Shown here piece after piece: positions 10,397-19,135 of a stretch of 50,293 bases of DNA. Every line of letters begins with the position of its first letter. The stretch's first letter is position 1. This stretch comes from Mycobacterium asiaticum (GTDB lineage Bacteria; Actinomycetota; Actinomycetes; Mycobacteriales; Mycobacteriaceae), in NCBI RefSeq assembly GCF_001673365.1, contig NZ_LZLS01000143.1, positions 1 through 50,293 on the forward strand, given 5' to 3'. Made by a program: the position numbers and the translations under genes. The notes under the pieces were generated by a model that was not told the DNA's origin, did no database searches, and worked only from the letters and a program-made list of their open reading frames with translations.

Positions 10397-11590
10397 ATGA
10401 GCGACCTCGAAGACGTCAGTATTCAAGGCTCATGCGCCCCGGACTTCGTCGGAGTTCGCGACGCGTTCGAGCGTAACTTTGCGCTGCGTCACGAGGTCGG
10501 CGCGGCGGTCGCGGTATGGGTCGACGGAAATTTGGTCGTCAACCTCTGGGGCGGTTCGGCCGACGCGGCCGGGAGGCGTCCCTGGCAAGAGGACACCCTG
10601 ACCACCGTGCTCTCCGGCACCAAGGGACTCACCTCCACCTGCGTCCACCAACTCGTCGACCGGGGTGAGCTGGACCTGCATGCGCCGGTGGCCCGGTACT
10701 GGCCCGAATTCGGACAGGCCGGCAAGGAAGACATCACGCTGGCCATGGTCATGAGTCATCGGTCCGGTGTGATCGGGCCGCGCACCCGGGTGACCACCGA
10801 ACAACTCTGCGACTGGGACTACGTCTGCAAGCACTTGGCCAGCGCCGAACCCTGGTGGAAGCCGGGCACCGCGCAGGGTTACCACATGACGACCTACGGC
10901 TTCATCATCGGCGAGGTGTTCCGCCGGGTCACCGGCCGCACCGTCGGCCAGTACCTGCGCAGCGAGATCGCCGAGCCGATCGGCGCCGACATCCACATCG
11001 GCCTGTCGCGCTTCGAGCAGCGTCGCTGCGCCGAGCGGGTGAATAAGCCGACCGGCCGCCAGCTGCTGGCCGACCTGCAGGCTCCCAGCGATCCGACCAG
11101 GCTGGATGAACACCCCAAGGCCGGGATGGCGATCTCGATGGGGTTTCTCGCCGACGATGATCTGGACACCGAGAACCTCGACTTGTGGCGCGAGTTGGAG
11201 TTCCCCGGCACCAACGGCCAGGTGTCCGCTCTGGGAATGGCGACGTTCTACAACGCCCTGGCCCAGGAAAAGTTGCTCAGCCGCGAGCACATGGACCTGG
11301 TCAGGGTGTGCCAGGGCGGGTTCGAGCCCGACCTGGTGCTGGGGCCCCGGGTCGCCGACCACGGCTGGGGCCTGGGCTACATGCTCAACCAGCGTTGCAT
11401 CAACGGTCCCAATCCCCGGATGTTCGGCCACGGCGGCCTGGGCGGTTCCTTCGCGTTCGTCGACCTCGAACACCGGATCGGCTACGGGTACGTGTCCAAC
11501 CGCTTCGATGCCAGCAAGGCCAACGCCGACCCGCGCAGTGTCGCCTTGAGCAACGAGGTCTACCGAACGCTCGGGGTGGCCATCAGCTAA
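10397..11590 (+). CDS. lipP: Esterase/beta-lactamase-fold hydrolase LipP
   Basis: Serine hydrolase with the class C beta-lactamase fold (family VIII esterase type), probably acting on short-chain esters or lipids. The product is 397 residues from ATG at 10397, with AAAGG a few bases upstream; an earlier in-frame start lacks a site and adds only seven residues. LSGTKGL gives the S-x-x-K nucleophile motif, YHMTTYGFIIGE holds the expected catalytic Tyr, and FGHGGLGGSFAF corresponds to the third (KTG/HGG-like) motif. No signal peptide is visible, so it is likely cytoplasmic or loosely associated. It is a single gene about 35 bases after tRNA-Gly. Confidence 0.88.
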   Translation: MSDLEDVSIQGSCAPDFVGVRDAFERNFALRHEVGAAVAVWVDGNLVVNLWGGSADAAGRRPWQEDTLTTVLSGTKGLTSTCVHQLVDRGELDLHAPVARYWPEFGQAGKEDITLAMVMSHRSGVIGPRTRVTTEQLCDWDYVCKHLASAEPWWKPGTAQGYHMTTYGFIIGEVFRRVTGRTVGQYLRSEIAEPIGADIHIGLSRFEQRRCAERVNKPTGRQLLADLQAPSDPTRLDEHPKAGMAISMGFLADDDLDTENLDLWRELEFPGTNGQVSALGMATFYNALAQEKLLSREHMDLVRVCQGGFEPDLVLGPRVADHGWGLGYMLNQRCINGPNPRMFGHGGLGGSFAFVDLEHRIGYGYVSNRFDASKANADPRSVALSNEVYRTLGVAIS

Positions 11591-11772
11591 CCCCGACTAA
11601 CCCCGCCTAACCCCATCCCGCCGAGAGTGCATTTCTCGACAGCTGCGCGGCTCAGGCTCAAGTGATCGCTGCAACACCTTGCCGAAGGTTTTGGTGCTGC
11701 ATGAGTTACTAGACGGGTTTTCGGGGGCGGGGCAGGGCAGGTTGGGCTGGGCAGGGCTGGGCCGGGGAGCCG

Positions 11773-12576
11773 TCAGGTTTGGCAGGTCGGGCACCAGAAC
11801 ACGTTGCGTCCCTCCAGCACCGCGGTGTGCACCGTCTCCCCGCACACCCGGCACGGATCGCCGGCGCGCCGGTACACGTAGGTACGGGGCCGACCGGGTG
11901 CGTACGAGGGTGCGCCGTGGTCGTGCTCGGGACGGACCACGACGATCTTGCCGCGCCGCAACCCGACCTTCATCAGCGCCAGCAGATCGGTCCACATCGC
12001 GTCGAATTCGGCCTCGGAGATCTTCTGGCCACTGCGGTACGGGTCGATACCGTGGCGAAACAACAACTCGTTGCGATAGACGTTGCCGACTCCGGCGATA
12101 ACGGTCTGATCCATCAGCAGTGCACCAATAGCCTTGCGCGACTTGGTGATTCTCGACCATGGCCGAGTGGGCTCGGCGTCGGCGCGCAGCGGGTCGGGAC
12201 CGAGTCGGGCGACGACGTCGTCGACCTGGCTGACGTCGATCAACTCACACACCGTGGGGCCGCGCAGATCGGTGCCGTACCCGGACCCGACCATGCGCAT
12301 CCGCACCTGTCCCACCGGCTCAGGGGGAAGCTCGCCCTCGGGCAGTTCCCATTCGGTGAAGCTGCCGTACAACCCCAGGTGCACATGCACGACGGCACCG
12401 CCGTCGTAGTGGTGGAACAGATGCTTGCCCCAGGCGCTGGCGCGGCGCAGCACCTTGCCGTTGACCGCGGCCGCATCGGTAAAGCGACCTTGCGGGCTGG
12501 ACACCACCACGGGAGCGCCCGCGAAGCGGCGCTGGTGCAGCCGGGCCAGCCGGTGCAATGTGTGGCCTTCGGGCAC
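11773..12576 (-). CDS. nei1: Fpg/Nei-family DNA glycosylase (Nei1 type)
   Basis: Bifunctional DNA glycosylase/AP lyase of base-excision repair for oxidised pyrimidines. The 267-residue product begins M-P-E-G-H, so after Met removal Pro is the nucleophile and Glu the acid. A helix-two-turn-helix motif covers QTVIAGVGNVYRNELLF, and a zinc finger with two Cys pairs (CRVC and CPTC) sits at the C-terminus. The start is GTG at 12576, 6 bases after the rpiB stop, so it is in one operon with rpiB and the DsbA-like reductase. It corresponds to Rv2464c, described as Nei1. The finger ends the protein almost at its last residue. Confidence 0.9.
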   Translation of the reverse strand: MPEGHTLHRLARLHQRRFAGAPVVVSSPQGRFTDAAAVNGKVLRRASAWGKHLFHHYDGGAVVHVHLGLYGSFTEWELPEGELPPEPVGQVRMRMVGSGYGTDLRGPTVCELIDVSQVDDVVARLGPDPLRADAEPTRPWSRITKSRKAIGALLMDQTVIAGVGNVYRNELLFRHGIDPYRSGQKISEAEFDAMWTDLLALMKVGLRRGKIVVVRPEHDHGAPSYAPGRPRTYVYRRAGDPCRVCGETVHTAVLEGRNVFWCPTCQT

Positions 12577-12582
12577 CCGTCG

Positions 12583-13056
12583 TTAACCTCCGGGCACCGG
12601 CGGTGCTTCGTGGGTCCGTTCGTAGTCGGCGAGAATGTCGATACGACGTTGGTGGCGTTCGACATTGGACCAGGGGGTGGACAGGAAGGCGTCGACGATC
12701 GCCAGTGCCTCTTGCGCCGAGTGCATGCGCCCGCCGATGCCGATCAACTGCGCATTGTTGTGTTGGCGCGCCAACGATGCGGTCTCGACACTCCACGCCA
12801 AGCCGCAGCGCGCACCGGGCACCTTGTTGGCGGCGATCTGCTCACCATTGCCCGAGCCGCCGAGCACGATGCCCAGGCTGTCCGGGTCGGCGACCGTGCG
12901 GGCTGCGGCGGCGATGCAGAACGCCGGGTAGTCGTCCTCGGCGTCGTAGTTGAAAGCGCCGCAGTCGATTGGTTCGTGTCCGGTTTTCTTCAGGTGCTCA
13001 ATGATCAGTTGTTTGAGCTCGTAGCCGGCATGATCGGCACCCAGGTAGACGCGCAT
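12583..13056 (-). CDS. rpiB: Ribose-5-phosphate isomerase B
   Basis: Interconverts ribose 5-phosphate and ribulose 5-phosphate in the pentose phosphate pathway. The product is 157 residues from ATG at 13056. GADHAGYELK begins the active site (Asp8, His9), and GGSGNGEQIAANK holds Glu72 where E. coli RpiB uses a Cys-based site; this Glu form is typical of mycobacterial RpiB. His99 (RQHNNAQ) and the Arg residues of GGRMH and RHQRRID bind phosphate. It is second in the three-gene operon, 25 bases after the upstream stop. Confidence 0.95.
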   Translation of the reverse strand: MRVYLGADHAGYELKQLIIEHLKKTGHEPIDCGAFNYDAEDDYPAFCIAAAARTVADPDSLGIVLGGSGNGEQIAANKVPGARCGLAWSVETASLARQHNNAQLIGIGGRMHSAQEALAIVDAFLSTPWSNVERHQRRIDILADYERTHEAPPVPGG

Positions 13057-13081
13057 GGAAGCACATTGTGCATTAGACCGC

Positions 13082-13717
13082 TCAGTCGAACTGAGGAGAC
13101 TCCGTGCGACTCCGCTTGAGTTCGAAAAAGTGCGGGTAGGACGCGAACGTCACCGAGGCATCCCAGAGCTTGCCGGCCTCTTCACCGCGCGGGATCTTCG
13201 AGAGCACCGGCCCGAAGAACGCCACCCCGTTGACGTGGATGGTCGGAGTGCCGACGTCGAGTCCCACCGCGTCCATGCCGGCGTGGTGGCTCTCGCGCAG
13301 GGCCTCGTCGTAGTCAGTGCTGTTCGCGGCCTCGGCCAGTTCAGCCGGCAGGCCCGCGTCGGCCAACGCCAGTTTGACGACCTCGTCGAGATCCTTGTTG
13401 CCCTCGTTGTGAATCCGGGTTCCCATGGCCGTGTAGAGCGGCTCCAGCACCTTGGCACCGTGTGCCTGTTCGGCGGCGATCGCGACCCGCACCGGTCCCC
13501 ATGCTCGCTTCATGTTTTCGCGGTACTGCTCGGGCAGGTCGTCCCGATTCTCGTTGAGCACCGCCAAACTCATGACGTGCCAGCGCACCTCGATGTCGCG
13601 AACCTTCTCCACCTCGAGGATCCAGCGTGAGGTGATCCAGCACCAGGGACACAACGGATCGAACCAAAATCCGGCTTCGGCTTTCTCGGCGGCTTTCTCG
13701 GCGGCTTTCTCGGCCAT
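13082..13717 (-). CDS. DsbA-like mycothiol-dependent reductase (Rv2466c type)
   Basis: Thioredoxin-fold oxidoreductase of the DsbA/FrnE type. The M. tuberculosis counterpart is a mycothiol-linked reductase of the SigH oxidative-stress regulon and activates nitro-type thienopyrimidine prodrugs. The product is 211 residues from ATG at 13717, with AGAGGA 7 bases upstream; a GTG just before it is an alternative. FDPLCPWCW holds the C23-P-W-C26 active site, and [10 protein letters not shown] is the cis-Pro loop. No signal peptide is seen, so it is cytoplasmic. The N-terminus has three tandem AAEK units from a 12-bp DNA repeat. First gene of the operon with rpiB and the glycosylase, behind the SigH-like promoter at 13762-13788. 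Confidence 0.93.
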   Translation of the reverse strand: MAEKAAEKAAEKAEAGFWFDPLCPWCWITSRWILEVEKVRDIEVRWHVMSLAVLNENRDDLPEQYRENMKRAWGPVRVAIAAEQAHGAKVLEPLYTAMGTRIHNEGNKDLDEVVKLALADAGLPAELAEAANSTDYDEALRESHHAGMDAVGLDVGTPTIHVNGVAFFGPVLSKIPRGEEAGKLWDASVTFASYPHFFELKRSRTESPQFD

Positions 13718-13761
13718 CACGGGGTCCTCTCCTCGACACACAAGACAGTGCGCTCAGACAC

Positions 13762-13788
13762 AACCGTAATCGCGCCCGCTGTGTTCCC
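13762..13788 (-). promoter_or_regulatory. SigH-type promoter for the reductase-rpiB-nei operon
   Basis: On the minus strand GGGAACA (13788-13782) is followed after exactly 17 bases by GTT (13764-13762). This fits the mycobacterial SigH consensus (GGAA(C/T)A, 16-20 bases, GTT). Transcription would begin near 13754, giving a leader of about 37 bases. M. tuberculosis Rv2466c is a known SigH target. The core lies between the reductase and the divergent pepN. Confidence 0.65.
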
Positions 13789-13830
13789 GCCGACCTGCCG
13801 GTCGCATGCCGAGCCGATATGTTGGAGCCC

Positions 13831-16407
13831 GTGGCCCTTCCCAACCTCACCCGGGACCAGGCGGTCGAACGCGCCGCGCTGCTCACCGTGCACAGCTACC
13901 GGATCAACCTCGACATCACCGACGGTTCTGGCAATCCGGGCGAACGCAACTTCCGCTCCACCACCACGGTGGTCTTCGACGCGCTCGCCGGCGCCGACAC
14001 GGTCATCGACATCGCCGCCGACATCATTCACAGCGCCAGCCTCAACGGTGTGGAGATCGACGTCTCCGGCTACGACGAGTCGACGGGGATCACGCTGCAG
14101 GGATTGGCCGATCGCAACGTCGTCGTGGTCGATGCCGACTGCCGCTACTCCAACACGGGCGAGGGTCTGCATCGCTTCGTCGACCCCGTGGACGACGAGA
14201 CCTACCTGTACTCGCAATTCGAAACCGCCGACGCCAAGCGGATGTTCGCCTGTTTCGACCAGCCCGACCTCAAGGCCACCTTCGATATCCAGGTGACTGC
14301 ACCCGCACACTGGCAGGTGGTGTCCAACGGCGCCCCCGTTTCGGTGAAAGACGGCGTGCACACGTTCGCCACCACCCCGCGGATGAGCACCTACCTGGTG
14401 GCGTTGATCGCCGGCCCGTATGCCGTCTGGAACGACACTTACGGCGACGAACACGGGGAAATCCCGTTGGGCATTTACTGCCGGGCTTCGCTGGCGCCGC
14501 ACATGGATTCTGAGCGGTTGTTCACCGAGACGAAGCAGGGTTTCGCGTTCTACCACAAGAACTTTGGCCTGCCGTATGCGTTCGGTAAGTACGACCAACT
14601 GTTCGTACCCGAATTCAACGCCGGCGCAATGGAAAACGCCGGCGCGGTGACGTTCCTGGAGGACTACGTCTTCCGTAGCAAGGTCACCCGGGCGTCCTAT
14701 GAGCGACGCGCCGAGACCGTGCTGCACGAGATGGCGCACATGTGGTTTGGCGACCTGGTCACCATGACGTGGTGGGATGACTTGTGGCTCAACGAATCCT
14801 TCGCCACGTTCGCCTCGGTGCTGTGCCAGGCAGAGGCAACCGAATACAGCGAAGCGTGGACAACCTTTGCCACCGTTGAGAAGTCGTGGGCCTACCGTCA
14901 GGACCAGTTGCCGTCGACCCACCCGATCGCGGCGGATATCCCCGACCTGCACGCAGTCGAGGTCAACTTCGACGGGATCACCTACGCCAAAGGCGCCTCG
15001 GTGCTGAAGCAACTGGTCGCTTACGTGGGTTTGGATCATTTCCTGGCCGGACTGCGGGACTACTTCGAAACCCACGCCTTCGGCAACGCCACGTTCAGCG
15101 ATCTGCTCTCCGCCCTGGAGAAAGCGTCCGGTCGTGACCTGTCGAATTGGGGTCAGCAATGGCTGAGAACTACCGGGCTCAACACGTTGCGCGCGGACTT
15201 CGATATCGATGATGAAGGTGCGTTCACCCGGTTCGCGGTGACCCAAAGCGGCGCCGCGCCCGGCAAAGGCGAGACGCGGGTGCACCGGGTAGCCATCGGC
15301 ATCTATGACGACGACGGTTCTTCCAAGCTGGTGCGGGTCCACCGGGAAGAGTTGGACATCGACGGCCAGAGCACCGAAGTTCCTGCGCTGGTTGGTGTTT
15401 CGCGTGGCAAGCTGGTGCTGGTCAACGACGACGATCTGACCTATTGCGCGCTGCGGTTGGATGCGGACTCGCTACAGACCGCGCTGACCCGGATCGCCGA
15501 CATCGCCGAGCCGCTGCCGCGGTCGTTGGTGTGGTCGGCGGCGTGGGAGATGACGCGGGAGGCCGAACTGCGCGCCCGCGATTTCGTGGCGCTGGTGTTG
15601 GGTGGGATCCAGGTCGAGACCGAGGTGACGGTGTTGCAGCGGTTGCTGCTGCAGGCGCAGACCGCGGTGGGTTCCTACGCCGAGCGGGGCTGGGCGCGTG
15701 AGCAGGGTTGGCCTCAACTGGCCGATCGGCTGCTGGAGTTGGCACGCAACGCCGAACCCGGTTCCGACCACCAGCTGGCCTTCGTCAATGCGCTGTGCAC
15801 GTCGGTGCTGTCACCCCAACACGTGCAGGTGCTGTCCGCCCTGCTCGACGGCGACCCTGCCGAACAGGGATTGGCCGGGTTGGATATCGACACCGATTTG
15901 CGCTGGCGGGTGGTGATCGCCTTGGCCACCGCGGGCGCCATCGACGCTGACGGACCGGAGTCACTGCGGATCGATACCGAGGTGGCCAACGACCCGACGG
16001 CCGCCGGCAAGCGGCACGGCGCACAAGCGTCGGCGGCGCGACCGCAACTCGCGGTCAAGGAGGAAGCGTTCACCAGGGTCGTCGAGGACGACACGTTGGC
16101 TAACGCACTCAGCCGAGCGATCATCGGGGGCATCGGCGCGCCCGGACAAGCCGAGTTGCTCAAGCCGTTCACCGCACGGTACTTCGAGGCGATTCCCGGA
16201 GTCTGGGAGCGGCGCAGCAGCGAGGTCGCGCAATCGGTGGTGATCGGCCTGTACCCGCATAGCGATATCAGCGAGGATGCCATCGCGGCTGCCGACAGGT
16301 TCCTGTCGGATCCCGATGTGCCGCCGTCGCTGCGGCGACTGGTGCTAGAAGGTCAGGCCGGCATCAAGCGGTCGCTACGCGCACAACATTTCGACGGCAG
16401 CGCCTAG
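13831..16407 (+). CDS. pepN: Aminopeptidase N (M1 family)
   Basis: Zinc metallopeptidase that removes N-terminal amino acids and finishes peptide breakdown downstream of cytoplasmic proteases. The product is 858 residues from GTG at 13831, which gives the MALPNLTRDQ start seen in the M. tuberculosis protein; an in-frame ATG at 13819 would add four residues, and neither start has a clear ribosome site. The exopeptidase motif GAMEN is present, and the zinc site is HEMAH (His299, Glu300, His303) with Glu322 in LWLNESFATF. A C-terminal ERAP1-like helical domain fills the last 350 residues. It is divergent from the reductase operon. Confidence 0.95.
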   Translation: MALPNLTRDQAVERAALLTVHSYRINLDITDGSGNPGERNFRSTTTVVFDALAGADTVIDIAADIIHSASLNGVEIDVSGYDESTGITLQGLADRNVVVVDADCRYSNTGEGLHRFVDPVDDETYLYSQFETADAKRMFACFDQPDLKATFDIQVTAPAHWQVVSNGAPVSVKDGVHTFATTPRMSTYLVALIAGPYAVWNDTYGDEHGEIPLGIYCRASLAPHMDSERLFTETKQGFAFYHKNFGLPYAFGKYDQLFVPEFNAGAMENAGAVTFLEDYVFRSKVTRASYERRAETVLHEMAHMWFGDLVTMTWWDDLWLNESFATFASVLCQAEATEYSEAWTTFATVEKSWAYRQDQLPSTHPIAADIPDLHAVEVNFDGITYAKGASVLKQLVAYVGLDHFLAGLRDYFETHAFGNATFSDLLSALEKASGRDLSNWGQQWLRTTGLNTLRADFDIDDEGAFTRFAVTQSGAAPGKGETRVHRVAIGIYDDDGSSKLVRVHREELDIDGQSTEVPALVGVSRGKLVLVNDDDLTYCALRLDADSLQTALTRIADIAEPLPRSLVWSAAWEMTREAELRARDFVALVLGGIQVETEVTVLQRLLLQAQTAVGSYAERGWAREQGWPQLADRLLELARNAEPGSDHQLAFVNALCTSVLSPQHVQVLSALLDGDPAEQGLAGLDIDTDLRWRVVIALATAGAIDADGPESLRIDTEVANDPTAAGKRHGAQASAARPQLAVKEEAFTRVVEDDTLANALSRAIIGGIGAPGQAELLKPFTARYFEAIPGVWERRSSEVAQSVVIGLYPHSDISEDAIAAADRFLSDPDVPPSLRRLVLEGQAGIKRSLRAQHFDGSA

Positions 16408-16466
16408 TCGCTTGCCGGCCCGGCCAAACCCCGGCCATACCCGGCCAGCCCGATGCTCACGCCGGA

Positions 16467-17198
16467 TTACCGGTAGCCGCCGTCACTGAGACCGGCCTGC
16501 TGCTCGAGCCGGTTTGTTCTGCGAAAGATCAACTCGCGCAACAACTCCCAGCAATAGGAACGGAGCATACCCAGGTAACCGAGCGAGGCCCACTGCGCGC
16601 TGTGCCGCTCCTCGTGATGCAGCAGCCGGGCCAACGCGAGCCCGTCCCCGGCCCTTACGATGCGACGCAGCACGGCAGCGGGGTCGGCCACGCGGCCGGT
16701 GTTGACCATGAAAATGTCGCCCCAAGTCGTGCCGCCGCGCTGCGCGAACAGACGCTGCAGCCAGTTGCCGCCGGCACCCATCAGAATCCCGTATGGCGTC
16801 GTCATCAACCGTCCGCCGTTGCGGTGAACAAACCGGACGTCCCGGTCGTAGCTCCAACCATTCGCCCGCTGGCGGTTGATGATTCGCGTGACCTCGGCAG
16901 TGGAGTAGGCGGTCTCGAGGAAGTCGTTGACCACTCCGGGCCGTTTCCCCGCCTCGGTGTAGTCGGTGCCCGCATTGAGCACATAGGTCAGCAGCGCCGC
17001 GCGGCGTACGTGGTCGGCGCTGGTTCCGACCGGAATGAGGAAGAAAGACTTCCCGTGCGAGTCGGTGATTTGCTCGAACGTATCGAGCAGACTCAGCGCC
17101 GCGGCGTCGATGCCGTGGTGTTCGGCGATGTCGACGACGACGCCCGGCTCAATATCGCGACGCGCGGCGTTGTGCAACCACCGTCGATAATGATCCAC
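16467..17198 (-). CDS. Uncharacterised protein with an HExxH motif
   Basis: A 243-residue product (GTG at 17198; the frame extends to 17279 but that part overlaps the preceding gene) that I cannot assign to a named family. The first half is helical-looking; the middle has TTPYGILMGAGGNW. Toward the C-terminus, LLHHEERHSAQWASLG contains HEERH, a match to the HExxH zinc-peptidase signature, followed by a hydrophobic patch and an Arg-rich stretch. It starts 28 bases after the DUF5130 gene, so it is probably cotranscribed with that gene and the CtaJ-like gene. I recall no counterpart at this point of the M. tuberculosis map. Coding bias is good, so the gene is probably real; the start is uncertain. 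Confidence 0.7.
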   Translation of the reverse strand: MDHYRRWLHNAARRDIEPGVVVDIAEHHGIDAAALSLLDTFEQITDSHGKSFFLIPVGTSADHVRRAALLTYVLNAGTDYTEAGKRPGVVNDFLETAYSTAEVTRIINRQRANGWSYDRDVRFVHRNGGRLMTTPYGILMGAGGNWLQRLFAQRGGTTWGDIFMVNTGRVADPAAVLRRIVRAGDGLALARLLHHEERHSAQWASLGYLGMLRSYCWELLRELIFRRTNRLEQQAGLSDGGYR

Positions 17199-17226
17199 CG
17201 TGCAGGTGTGGCGCTGATGGGCCCAG

Positions 17227-17694
17227 CTAGGCCGGCGAGATCCCCGCGCTGAGCACCCGAATTGCGCTGACCAGACCATCGATCAGGTGGCCCTGCTCGA
17301 ATGCCGACGAAGCGGCGGCGACCCCAAGCGGAGCCGCCGACTCAGCCCCGCGGCCGCGCACCTGCGAGCCGTAGACGACCTCGATTGCCGACTGATCCGG
17401 CGAGACGGCAAGCAGCACCGCATTGTTCGGCGTCGGGACCTTGGCCAGAATCTCACGGGCCCGCGCAGCCGTGTCGCTGCCGAGGTCACCCAGGTAGACG
17501 GCGAACCGCGCCCTGGATGCGCGCGAGGCGTACTTCAGCGCATCGTCCACGGCGACGAGATCGTTGATCGGGAATGGGTACCGCACCGAGAGCTCACCGG
17601 GCTCGGTGACACCGGAAATCCGTCCGCTCGTGGTGAGCACCCAACCCTTTGGCAGGTCGGCAGGTTCGACCGTCGCGACTTCACCATGTGCCAC
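17227..17694 (-). CDS. DUF5130 protein (Rv2468c type)
   Basis: A conserved mycobacterial protein of unknown function, 155 residues from GTG at 17694. This start has GGAGG 8 bases upstream and gives the [17 protein letters not shown] beginning I remember for Rv2468c. The middle ([22 protein letters not shown], then [20 protein letters not shown]) resembles TPM-type domains, in which short-lived phosphatase or repair roles have been proposed; that likeness is an inference. It overlaps the CtaJ-like gene by 14 bases, so translation is probably coupled. Confidence 0.82.
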   Translation of the reverse strand: MAHGEVATVEPADLPKGWVLTTSGRISGVTEPGELSVRYPFPINDLVAVDDALKYASRASRARFAVYLGDLGSDTAARAREILAKVPTPNNAVLLAVSPDQSAIEVVYGSQVRGRGAESAAPLGVAAASSAFEQGHLIDGLVSAIRVLSAGISPA

Positions 17695-17914
17695 TTGCGC
17701 CACCTCCGACCGTGAATTCTGACCCGTGGCCGCCGTGTGCACCGCCGACAGCCTCATCGGTGGCAGCCCACAGTATCGGCTCATGTGTCCACTTCTGGGA
17801 CAGGTCGTAGGTCGCCGGGTGTGGCCCCTTGCGGGTCAGATAAATCAACCCGAGGACGATCAACAACCCCAACGGGATCCCGACCAGGTATAGGTGCATC
17901 TCCATTGAGCTCAC
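17681..17914 (-). CDS. ctaJ: Small membrane protein, aa3 cytochrome oxidase subunit CtaJ-like
   Basis: A 77-residue protein with one transmembrane helix near the N-terminus ([19 protein letters not shown]) followed by [20 protein letters not shown] and a Gly/His-rich end. It matches my memory of CtaJ, an accessory subunit of the mycobacterial III2-IV2 respiratory supercomplex, whose M. smegmatis gene also lies between pepN and glbO. The start is taken as GTG at 17914; ATG codons at positions 4 and 6 are alternatives and no strong ribosome site decides. It is followed by, and overlaps, the DUF5130 gene. Confidence 0.7.
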   Translation of the reverse strand: MSSMEMHLYLVGIPLGLLIVLGLIYLTRKGPHPATYDLSQKWTHEPILWAATDEAVGGAHGGHGSEFTVGGGASGTW

Positions 17915-17949
17915 GACGCAAACCGTATCCCACCGGACCGAGAAAATCT

Positions 17950-18597
17950 TTAGGCGGCGCCCTCACCGAGGTATCGCGCCCAGGACGGATCGAGTTCCTT
18001 CACCGTCGAGAGCAGTCGCCAGTGCTGCCCGGTCGGCGGCAGCGGCGCCCGCCGCAACGTCCAACCGAGCTCGGCCAAAAGTCGGTCGCCTTTGCGATGG
18101 TTGCACGTCGAGCAGCACGCGACGCAGTTCTCCCACGAGTGGTCGCCGCCGCGGCTGCGGGGCACCACGTGGTCGACGGTGTCGGCCTTAGCTCCGCAGT
18201 AGGCGCAGCAGAACCGGTCGCGGTGCATCAGAGCGGCGCGCGTCATCGGCACCCGAGCTCGGTAGGGCACCCGCACATAGGCGCGCAGCTGGATGACCGA
18301 GGGCACCGCGATCGACCGGGTCGCGGAATGAATGACCGTCCCGGCGGGGTCGTCGTGCACCACGTCGGCCTTGCCGCAGATCAGCATCACAATGGCACGT
18401 CGCATCGGCAGCGCGGTGAGCGGCTCGTAGGTGGAGTTCAGCAGCAACACCCGTCGGCGACTCCAGATCGAAGCGGCCTCGGAGCGGGTGGGGGGATGTG
18501 AATCGACACTGTGCAGACATGACGCGGTCGCGGGCCCGACTCCGTTTGCCGCGGCACCGGAACTGCGGTGGCTGCGGCGTTTGTTGCGCTGCGCCAT
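17950..18597 (-). CDS. HNH endonuclease family protein (Rv2469c type)
   Basis: Product of 215 residues with a basic N-terminus and a C-terminal HNH nuclease fold. [20 protein letters not shown] carries the first Cys pair and the catalytic DH, and [18 protein letters not shown] the Asn and second Cys pair plus final His. The upstream half ([21 protein letters not shown]) is the conserved N-terminal region of this actinobacterial HNH group. Its DNA target and role are unknown; nothing nearby suggests a phage or restriction module. It lies upstream of the CtaJ-like gene by 35 bases and is divergent from glbO. Confidence 0.88.
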   Translation of the reverse strand: MAQRNKRRSHRSSGAAANGVGPATASCLHSVDSHPPTRSEAASIWSRRRVLLLNSTYEPLTALPMRRAIVMLICGKADVVHDDPAGTVIHSATRSIAVPSVIQLRAYVRVPYRARVPMTRAALMHRDRFCCAYCGAKADTVDHVVPRSRGGDHSWENCVACCSTCNHRKGDRLLAELGWTLRRAPLPPTGQHWRLLSTVKELDPSWARYLGEGAA

Positions 18598-18708
18598 AAA
18601 TCCTCCGCCGACAGTCCACCACGATTTGCTGCCAATCGCACGACAATTCCTTCAGCCACGCCGTGTCGAGACGGTGAACAGCTGGAGCGTTCGCGGCCCA
18701 AATCGTGA

Positions 18709-18730
18709 GTGGCCCACAGGTGGCCCACAA
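18709..18730. repeat. 11-bp tandem repeat upstream of glbO
   Basis: GTGGCCCACAG is followed directly by GTGGCCCACAA, ending 9 bases before the glbO start codon. A repeat at this spacing could be a regulator site or an artefact of local duplication. Confidence 0.4.
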
Positions 18731-18739
18731 TGGACTGCG

Positions 18740-19135
18740 ATGGATCAAACAACAGAGTCTTTCTACGACGCCGTTGGCGGCGCCGACACCTTCGAGGCAA
18801 TCGTGGGGCGCTTCTACGAGCAGGTCGCCGAGGACGAGATACTGCGCCCCCTCTATCCCGAGGAGGACTTGCGCGGGGCCGAGGAACGCCTGCGCATGTT
18901 CCTCGAGCAGTACTGGGGCGGCCCCCGCACCTATTCGGATCGGCGCGGACACCCGCGGTTGCGGATGCGGCACGTGCCGTTCCGAATCACGCCGATCGAG
19001 CGGGACGCCTGGTTGCGCTGCATGCACACCGCGGTCGCCTCGATCGACTCGCAGACTCTGGACGACGAGCACCGCCGTCAGTTGCTCCAATACCTGGAAA
19101 TGGCCGCCCATTCTCTAGTCAACTCCGCCTTTTGA
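18740..19135 (+). CDS. glbO: Truncated hemoglobin GlbO (trHbO)
   Basis: Group II truncated hemoglobin of 131 residues, implicated in oxygen and reactive-species handling at the membrane. [24 protein letters not shown] opens the 2/2 globin fold; [13 protein letters not shown] carries the Tyr region of group II and [13 protein letters not shown] the proximal His helix. The Trp in [11 protein letters not shown] matches the conserved TrpG8. The ATG at 18740 gives [14 protein letters not shown]; no ribosome site precedes it, so a leaderless mRNA is possible. The stop overlaps the aglA start in TGATG, so the two are coupled, as in M. tuberculosis. Confidence 0.95.
   Translation: MDQTTESFYDAVGGADTFEAIVGRFYEQVAEDEILRPLYPEEDLRGAEERLRMFLEQYWGGPRTYSDRRGHPRLRMRHVPFRITPIERDAWLRCMHTAVASIDSQTLDDEHRRQLLQYLEMAAHSLVNSAF

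Noticed and set aside
13717..15342. 541-codon minus-strand frame opposite pepN
   Set aside because: Shadow of pepN with no motif; pepN has all zinc-site residues.
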